Position numbers and translations under genes: made by a program
Shown here: positions 58,780 to 64,000 of the stretch, piece after piece
How the letters are laid out: each line of letters begins with the position of its first letter
How positions within the stretch are numbered: the stretch's first letter is position 1
Notes under the pieces: model-generated
The model's input: only the letters and a program-made list of their open reading frames with translations
What the model was told of the DNA's origin: nothing
The model's database searches: none
Assembly: GCA_017307755.1 (NCBI GenBank)
Contig: JAFKGQ010000006.1
Coordinates: 372,001-436,000 of the forward strand
Source of the DNA: Chitinophagaceae bacterium
Lineage (GTDB): Bacteria > Bacteroidota > Bacteroidia > Chitinophagales > Chitinophagaceae
Direction: 5' to 3'
Length of the DNA: 64,000 nt

Positions 58780-58796
58780 TATATTCGTGTACGTAC
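58780..58796 (+). promoter_or_regulatory. Possible internal promoter with GTACGTAC palindrome
   Basis: TATATTCG (58780-58787) resembles a -7 box with one change. GTACGTAC (58789-58796) is a perfect 8-bp palindrome with a central CG, extended imperfectly to CGTGTACGTACCCG; central CG is typical of LacI-family operators. It lies 22-30 bp before the isomerase/epimerase gene. Confidence 0.35.
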
Positions 58797-58817
58797 CCGG
58801 AAAATAAGAAAAAGAAT

Positions 58818-59747
58818 ATGATCCACACACGTTACCCCGATAAGATCGCTTGCGCCTATCTTTACCCCATCACCCGCTATGGCTATCCGCCGGACATCCG
58901 GCAGACTATCTCACATATTTCGGAAATGGCCGCCCTGGGATTTTCCTCGCTGGAATTGGAAGGGATAGGAGAAGAGAACATCCATTACTTATATAAGCAC
59001 AGCAGCGATATAGCAGACGCCCTGGCGAATGCCGGATGCAAAGTCCCCGTGCTTTGCGTGGTGCTGCCTCAGTTAGGTGCTGTCGATGCCGCTGAAAGAA
59101 CACGGAGCCTGGAATATTTCGAAATGGGTTGCGAAGTAGCCCGCAGCCTGGGCGCACAGGCTGTGCTGGATAACGGCCCTCTCCTCCCCCTTGGCTATCC
59201 CCGCCAGACGCCCATCCGGCGTCATTACGGCGAAGAACAGCTTGCCGCACTCTCCCTCCCTCCGACCTTCTCCTGGTATAAATACTGGCACGCGCTTGTC
59301 GCGACCTTTCAGGAAGCCTGCGGCATAGCCCAACGTTATCAGTTGACCTACGATCTCCATCCCTGCGAAGGCAGCCTGATCACCGACACTGATTCCTTTA
59401 CCCTGTTTGCAACCGCGGTGGACAGACCCAACCTGCTTTTTAACCTCGACACCGCCAACCAGTTCTATTTCAGGGACAACCTGCCGCTCAGCGTTCATCG
59501 CCTGGTGGGCAAGACCAGGTATATCCATCTTTCCGATAACACAGGGAGCCGCGTAGAACACCTCGTCCCCGGCGACGGTCGCATACAATGGGATGCATTC
59601 TTTTCCGCCTTGCGGGACATAAATTTTCAGGGAAATTTTGCCCTCGACATCGGTGGCGCCGAAACCCCGATAAGTGATCTGCAGGCAGCCTATGGACGCG
59701 CCGCCCGCTGGCTGCAGGAAAAACTCGAAACATATTCACTAAACTGA
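58818..59747 (+). CDS. Sugar phosphate isomerase/epimerase (xylose isomerase-like TIM barrel)
   Basis: A 309-residue cytoplasmic protein of the xylose isomerase-like TIM-barrel (AP endonuclease 2) family. Putative metal ligands fall in the expected strands: E in YDLHPCEGSL, D in LLFNLDTANQF, H in TRYIHLSDNTG, and E in LDIGGAETPI. Such enzymes isomerise or epimerise sugars or uronates. Being inside this cluster it probably handles a product such as an unsaturated uronate, tagaturonate or rhamnose derivative (inference). Gap to the next gene is 6 bp. Confidence 0.82.
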   Translation: MIHTRYPDKIACAYLYPITRYGYPPDIRQTISHISEMAALGFSSLELEGIGEENIHYLYKHSSDIADALANAGCKVPVLCVVLPQLGAVDAAERTRSLEYFEMGCEVARSLGAQAVLDNGPLLPLGYPRQTPIRRHYGEEQLAALSLPPTFSWYKYWHALVATFQEACGIAQRYQLTYDLHPCEGSLITDTDSFTLFATAVDRPNLLFNLDTANQFYFRDNLPLSVHRLVGKTRYIHLSDNTGSRVEHLVPGDGRIQWDAFFSALRDINFQGNFALDIGGAETPISDLQAAYGRAARWLQEKLETYSLN

Positions 59748-59753
59748 CTTCAT

Positions 59754-61253
59754 ATGCGGTCCATCATAGCCATCCTCCTCCTGTCCCTTTCCGCTCACGC
59801 GCAAACATACGACGTCACCCGCTTCGGCGCAGTAGGCGACAGCACCACCGACAATACAGCCGCATTGCAAAGAGCCATCGACAGCTGCGCAAAAAGGGGC
59901 GGCAAACTGTATTTCCCCGCAGGCACTTACCTGACAGCCACCCTTTACCTGCGCAGCCACGTAACCCTTCACCTCCTGCCCGGCGCCACGATCCTCGCTT
60001 CTCCGGACATCACCCGCTATCCTTACCTGGACGCCGGTATACGTTTCTATGGAGAAGAGTGGGCAAGACAAAGCCTTATATTCTGTAAAGACCAGACGGA
60101 CGTAGGCATAGAAGGAGAAGGCACCATCGACGGGCAGGGAGCCCGCTTCGTCACCACCACCATCAAAAAACCGGACCGCTACCGCAACCGCCCCTACCTC
60201 CTCTGGTTCGCCGGGTCCAGGAACATCACCATAAAAGGTATACACCTGCGTAACTCGGCATTCTGGATGGAACATTACCTGGGATGCGAGAATGTACTTA
60301 TCGACGGCGTGAAAATATGGAACCATTCCAATAAGAACAATGATATGATGGACATCGACGGATGCAGGTATGTCACGATCTCCAATGTCACCGGTGATTC
60401 CGACGACGACGGGCTTACTATAAAAAGCACTTCACCCCGGATATCCGAATATATCACTATCACAAATTGTATCCTCAGCAGCCATTGCAATGCGCTGAAG
60501 TTCGGAACAGAGTCCACCGGCGGATTCCGCAACATCGTCATCTCCAACTGCATCATCAAACCTTCCGCACAACGCACCGTCATCTACGGCAGCCCCGACG
60601 GCATGGGAGGCATCGCCCTTGAGATCGCCGACGGCGGGATCATGGAGAACGTCAACATCAACAACGTCATCGTGGAAGGCGCACAGGTCCCCCTCTTCCT
60701 GCGGCTCGGTAACCGCGCCCGTAAATACATCGGGGAAGCATCCACCCCCTCTCCCGGCAGGATAAGGAATATACATTTCTCCAATATCACCGCCACCGGC
60801 GCCGATGAGACAGGCTGTTCGATCACCGGTATACCCGGCGCCCCTATCGAAGATATCTCCCTGAGCAATATCCGTCTGGAAACCACCGGCAGCGACAGCG
60901 TCATAGACGTCCTACGGCCCGTGGATGAAAAAGAAACGCTCTATCCCGAAGGGAATATGTTCGGCCTCCTCCCTGCTTATGGTCTTTATATCCGTCATGC
61001 ACGCAATATCCGTCTCTCCGGCATTACCATCCGGTCACGAAAAAAAGACAGCAGACCCGGGATCGTGGCGGCGGAGACTGAACACTTTGATTTTACAGGC
61101 CTGGACATCGCAACAGCCCCCCATACACCCGCGGCGCTCTATTTCATCGACAGCAAAGATGGTTCAGCCGCCGTCCCGGCACGTACTTTCTATGGCAAAG
61201 ACAAGCGCTCCAAAAACATTACTATCAGTCATCCATATCCGGGAAAGCCATGA
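59754..61253 (+). CDS. Glycoside hydrolase family 28 (polygalacturonase-like)
   Basis: A 499-residue exported beta-helix hydrolase (signal 1-16). GH28 motifs: N196-D197 in NNDMMDIDGC with D200/D202, DDDG (217-220) and H244 in SSHCNALKFGTES. The start with FGAVGDSTTDNTAALQRAID is the pectate-lyase_3-like beta-helix cap, and GEGTIDGQGARF begins the helix. GH28 enzymes cleave galacturonan or rhamnogalacturonan backbones. The third D of the usual NTDG is replaced by MM-D, so the exact cut site is uncertain. It overlaps the GH105 gene by the ATGA at 61250-61253. Confidence 0.9.
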   Translation: MRSIIAILLLSLSAHAQTYDVTRFGAVGDSTTDNTAALQRAIDSCAKRGGKLYFPAGTYLTATLYLRSHVTLHLLPGATILASPDITRYPYLDAGIRFYGEEWARQSLIFCKDQTDVGIEGEGTIDGQGARFVTTTIKKPDRYRNRPYLLWFAGSRNITIKGIHLRNSAFWMEHYLGCENVLIDGVKIWNHSNKNNDMMDIDGCRYVTISNVTGDSDDDGLTIKSTSPRISEYITITNCILSSHCNALKFGTESTGGFRNIVISNCIIKPSAQRTVIYGSPDGMGGIALEIADGGIMENVNINNVIVEGAQVPLFLRLGNRARKYIGEASTPSPGRIRNIHFSNITATGADETGCSITGIPGAPIEDISLSNIRLETTGSDSVIDVLRPVDEKETLYPEGNMFGLLPAYGLYIRHARNIRLSGITIRSRKKDSRPGIVAAETEHFDFTGLDIATAPHTPAALYFIDSKDGSAAVPARTFYGKDKRSKNITISHPYPGKP

Positions 61254-62992
61254 AGACTGTCATCGTATTATCGTGCCTCATCATGACGCTGACAGGGCCT
61301 GCAACAACTGCCCGCTGTCAGGATACCACGGCCCTCCGTCTGGTACAAAAGATCGCCGAACGTGTGATCCTCGATACCCGTTTCTCTTTCCGGCTAATAC
61401 CCCAGCAGGAAGAATTGGGTATGCAGGTACTGGATACCCGCTTTCTCTCCCCCCGGCCGGGCGAGCAGATATACGCCCGCCGGTACATGGAAGCCCTCAC
61501 CGACACCGTAGTCGACATTGGCATCGGAGGCGCCGGCCCACTTACGATATGGATCAACGGTCGCATGATATGGCGGTCTGACCAGACCGCAACCCAACGC
61601 CCTGTCGAATTCGCCTACAATAAATTCCGCTTTGACCAAAGCTTCCGGGCATCCCTGCACAAAGGCGTCAACGAATGGATCGTCCAACTTACCGCAGGAA
61701 ATACACAGCCCGTGGTTTTCCTACGAGCGCAAACACAGAGTGGCGATCAGGACAGCTCTATTCGCATCAATAGCACCCATGCCTCCGGTCAATGGATGTA
61801 CGCAGGCCCCTTCCCCGCATCCACTGACCCTGTATCCACCCACGCCACATCCACCGAACCCACATCCGCCGACGCTCCTCCGCCTTTCAACGACCCCACG
61901 CGATATTTCACCTGGGCCGCCTCCCCCCAGCGACTGTTGCCAGGCCTAGAGATAGCCCCCGATGCAGCCTACCGCCGGGAGTCTTTCGCAGACTGGCTAT
62001 ACCCCAACGGCATTCTCCTATGGACCTTCCTCAGGCTAAGCGATGCGACAGGAGAAGATCAATACCACAGGTTCGTACGGAAATATGCAGACTTCGTCCA
62101 ACAGTACAGACCATATTTCAAGACACAATACGATTCATTAAACGCCTTCCGTGGCAGCTTTCATCGTATGTTCCGCCGCAGCATGCTGGACGACGCCGGC
62201 GCGCCCACTTTCCCCCTATTGGAATTATACACCAGGGAAAAGGATACCACCCTGCTTTCCATCGTCGGACCCATGATGGACTATGTATGCCACGGACAGG
62301 TACGCCTGCCCGACAGCACTTTTTGCCGGCCCGAACCGGAATCCTTCACCGTCTGGGCGGATGACCTCTTCATGAGCATCCCCTTCCTGCTGATGGCTGC
62401 CCGTACCCCGGATCATACAAACGCTGTCGACGATGCCGCCCGCCAGGCAGTCAATTTCCAAAAATACTTGCAGGACCCCCACACCGGTCTTTACCATCAT
62501 GGCTGGTACAGCCGGACCCGCGAACAATCACCCGTATGCTGGGGCCGCGCCAACGGATGGATCGCCTGGGCCATCGCCGAATTGCTCGATACACTATCCC
62601 CCCGCCATCCGCTGTACAAGACTGTTCTCCGCAACTTTCGCCGGCATATGAGCGCACTCGCGGACTGTCAGGCGCCTGATGGCCTTTGGCGCCAGGTACT
62701 GGACGATCCCTCCTCCTATGAAGAAACATCCTGCACGGCCATGTTCTCCCTGGCAATGGCAAGAGGGGCACGCCGTCACTGGCTGGACAGATCGTATAAG
62801 GGACGAGCGCTGAAAGCCTGGCAGGCAGTTGCCCGCCGGATCACCCCCGACGGCGTGGTGCAAGGCATCTGCCGCGGCACCGACATGGGAGCAGATGCTT
62901 CCTACTACAGGAACAGACCCACCTATGACAACGACCCGCGGGGCCTCGGCGCCGTCGTAGCAGCCGGCATCGAAATAGCCCGGTCCAGATAA
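61250..62992 (+). CDS. GH105/GH88-type unsaturated (rhamno)galacturonyl hydrolase with N-terminal beta domain
   Basis: A 580-residue exported hydrolase (signal 1-23). An N-terminal beta-sandwich (about 80-220, LTIWINGRMIWRSD, WIVQLTAGNTQPVVFLRAQ) precedes an (alpha/alpha)6 barrel (about 240-575). YteR-like anchors: D371/D372 in FTVWADDLFMSIPFLL, H416/H417 in GLYHHGWYS, and CWGRANGWIAWAIAELLD. GH105 removes unsaturated uronyl residues left by lyases. The N-terminal extra domain is not typical of GH105 and resembles a carbohydrate-binding module. Overlaps GH28 and is the fifth gene of the set. Confidence 0.88.
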   Translation: MKTVIVLSCLIMTLTGPATTARCQDTTALRLVQKIAERVILDTRFSFRLIPQQEELGMQVLDTRFLSPRPGEQIYARRYMEALTDTVVDIGIGGAGPLTIWINGRMIWRSDQTATQRPVEFAYNKFRFDQSFRASLHKGVNEWIVQLTAGNTQPVVFLRAQTQSGDQDSSIRINSTHASGQWMYAGPFPASTDPVSTHATSTEPTSADAPPPFNDPTRYFTWAASPQRLLPGLEIAPDAAYRRESFADWLYPNGILLWTFLRLSDATGEDQYHRFVRKYADFVQQYRPYFKTQYDSLNAFRGSFHRMFRRSMLDDAGAPTFPLLELYTREKDTTLLSIVGPMMDYVCHGQVRLPDSTFCRPEPESFTVWADDLFMSIPFLLMAARTPDHTNAVDDAARQAVNFQKYLQDPHTGLYHHGWYSRTREQSPVCWGRANGWIAWAIAELLDTLSPRHPLYKTVLRNFRRHMSALADCQAPDGLWRQVLDDPSSYEETSCTAMFSLAMARGARRHWLDRSYKGRALKAWQAVARRITPDGVVQGICRGTDMGADASYYRNRPTYDNDPRGLGAVVAAGIEIARSR

Positions 62993-63010
62993 CTTTTCAA
63001 AATATCGCAT

Positions 63011-64000
63011 ATGATACGCCCGACGATCCTCTTCCTCCTCCTGGCCTTCACCGCCTGCCAGAACAGACAGGCCCGGCGGAATTATCTCTTCGATATGGGC
63101 AGCGATCATACTTCTCCCGCAAAAGGTTACACCGCCGTCACCCCTACCGATACTTACAACCCTGCCCGGGGCTTCGGATGGCTGACACCACCTGCAGGAA
63201 CCTTTGACTCCGTCAACATCCCCCTCCCGCAGGATTTCCTAAAAAAAGGTGTACTTGGAAAGGACAGCATGGTATTCCGGGTCGATCTTCCCGAAGACGA
63301 TTATTTCATCACCCTCACCCTGGGAACACCCCCCTCGGATACTTCGAAGATCATCGCCACCGTCAACGGCCAACCCTGGCCCGACACCCTCACCACACCC
63401 TGGTTCCGTCTGGCCTTCCGGACACTGCGCAAAAAAATCCATATAGTCGGAGGACAGGCGGATATAAAGGTCAGGACGCTTTCCGGACCTAACGTAGGTA
63501 TATATGCGATCGACGTCCGGCCGGTGACGGGAAAAAAAGATATCCCTTTCGACACCCCGCTGGACGAAGACACCGCCGCCGTCAGCCGCTTCCGGACAAC
63601 CTTGCTGCGCCAATTGGAAAAGGATCCGGCAGACCTCCCTGCTATCAACCAATTGCGGGACGTAGACAATTACCTGCAAGCCTGCGCCGACTTCGACGGC
63701 GGCGGATGGTCATGGGCCGTCAAATCCACCCACATGAGCCTTATCTATAGATTGTATGCCGCGGTCGATCTTTTAGAACAGGTCATCGCCGATTCTTCAA
63801 ACCCCCTCTACGATAGATCCGTCTATCTCCTGGCCAGGATCTACTACTGGCTGCACCAGGAAGACGACGAATTATACAGCGGCCCCTTGTATGACCGCTA
63901 CTTCCAGCAACTGGAAAAAAAATATCCCGGCAACAAACTCATCCGCATGTACATGGGTGAAAAATTCTATGACACGCCGGACTTCGATACCACAGCCCCA
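63011..64000 (+). CDS. Lipoprotein of the pectic cluster, partial at window end
   Basis: 330 codons are visible, open to the edge. Start MIRPTILFLLL, lipobox C16 in FTACQN. Residues 22-175 have an N-terminal module like the galactose-binding-like start of rhamnogalacturonan acetylesterases (NYLFDMGSDHTSP, then YNPARGFGWL and later VGIYAIDVRPV). After residue 185 it is helical (LEKDPADLPAINQLRDVDNY, RLYAAVDLLEQVIADSS, LARIYYWLHQE). Family not recognised; the helical part could begin a toroid. The C-terminus is needed for assignment. Eighteen bp after the GH105 stop, so it is in the same transcript. Confidence 0.65.
   Translation, partial: MIRPTILFLLLAFTACQNRQARRNYLFDMGSDHTSPAKGYTAVTPTDTYNPARGFGWLTPPAGTFDSVNIPLPQDFLKKGVLGKDSMVFRVDLPEDDYFITLTLGTPPSDTSKIIATVNGQPWPDTLTTPWFRLAFRTLRKKIHIVGGQADIKVRTLSGPNVGIYAIDVRPVTGKKDIPFDTPLDEDTAAVSRFRTTLLRQLEKDPADLPAINQLRDVDNYLQACADFDGGGWSWAVKSTHMSLIYRLYAAVDLLEQVIADSSNPLYDRSVYLLARIYYWLHQEDDELYSGPLYDRYFQQLEKKYPGNKLIRMYMGEKFYDTPDFDTTAP

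Noticed and set aside
1..64000. tRNA, rRNA, insertion sequences, prophage, attachment sites, known riboswitches
   Set aside because: None was seen in the intergenic gaps, nearly all of which are under 180 bp; no transposase, integrase or phage gene is present.

Overview
The window comes from a Bacteroidota chromosome, most likely family Chitinophagaceae (inference). The signs are: paired SusC/SusD outer-membrane proteins with ECF sigma/FecR regulators, a type IX secretion sorting tail, Bacteroidota promoter boxes (TAnnTTTG, some with an upstream TTTG/TTG), no visible dependence on Shine-Dalgarno sites, and many lipoproteins with a Cys lipobox. Base composition is roughly even and looks uniform. 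I see no tRNA, rRNA, CRISPR array, insertion sequence or prophage.

Layout. 1-28870 is mostly housekeeping: Fe-S assembly (sufB, an IscA/ErpA-type carrier, an Mrp-type carrier), a PafA-type phosphatase, an alpha-oxoamine synthase (sphingolipid or sulfonolipid), ubiX, lolA, ftsK, an orphan 7TM histidine kinase, aroK, a glutaryl-CoA dehydrogenase, a CPBP protease facing an XRE regulator, an ECF sigma/anti-sigma/DUF4097 operon, kynU with a carboxylate symporter, pyrF-paiB-mrp, a 3-hydroxyacyl-CoA dehydrogenase, ribD-yigZ and prmC. 28935-30290 is an outer-membrane porin. 30333-39047 (minus strand) reads ExbB, ExbD, ECF sigma, FecR, STN-type TonB receptor, DUF4382 lipoprotein and a T9SS cargo protein, which looks like one inducible surface-uptake unit carrying its own energiser. 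39196-46009 holds a Band 7 protein, a YpdA-type reductase, pepT, a second CPBP protein, a SlyD-like FKBP, namZ and fmt. 46034-53164 (minus strand) is ECF sigma, FecR, SusC, SusD with no enzyme attached. 53200-55716 is a LysM/RlpA-like protein and an rRNA cytosine methyltransferase. 55766-64000 (plus strand) is a LacI-controlled catabolic cluster for a pectin/rhamnogalacturonan-type glycan: regulator, uncharacterised toroid protein, sugar isomerase/epimerase, GH28, GH105 and a lipoprotein cut by the window edge.

Most interesting signals. (1) A plus-strand small RNA candidate (about 51050-51164) lies antisense to the leader of the susC-like gene. It has a TTTG-N19-TAACTTTG promoter and an intrinsic terminator that no annotated gene needs. 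The arrangement recalls the cis-antisense DonS-type RNAs of Bacteroides polysaccharide loci. (2) A perfect 24-bp inverted repeat covers the -7 box of the STN-type TonB receptor gene. (3) A motif, AGGACC-N15-TGTCTTAT, recurs at identical spacing in the leaders of a fecR gene and of the DUF4382 gene. (4) Mutually exclusive hairpins precede the ECF sigma gene at 14994. (5) A perfect inverted repeat sits between the XRE regulator and its divergent CPBP neighbour. (6) The fmt gene ends inside a bidirectional terminator. All promoter, RNA and operator calls were made by eye and lack experimental support.
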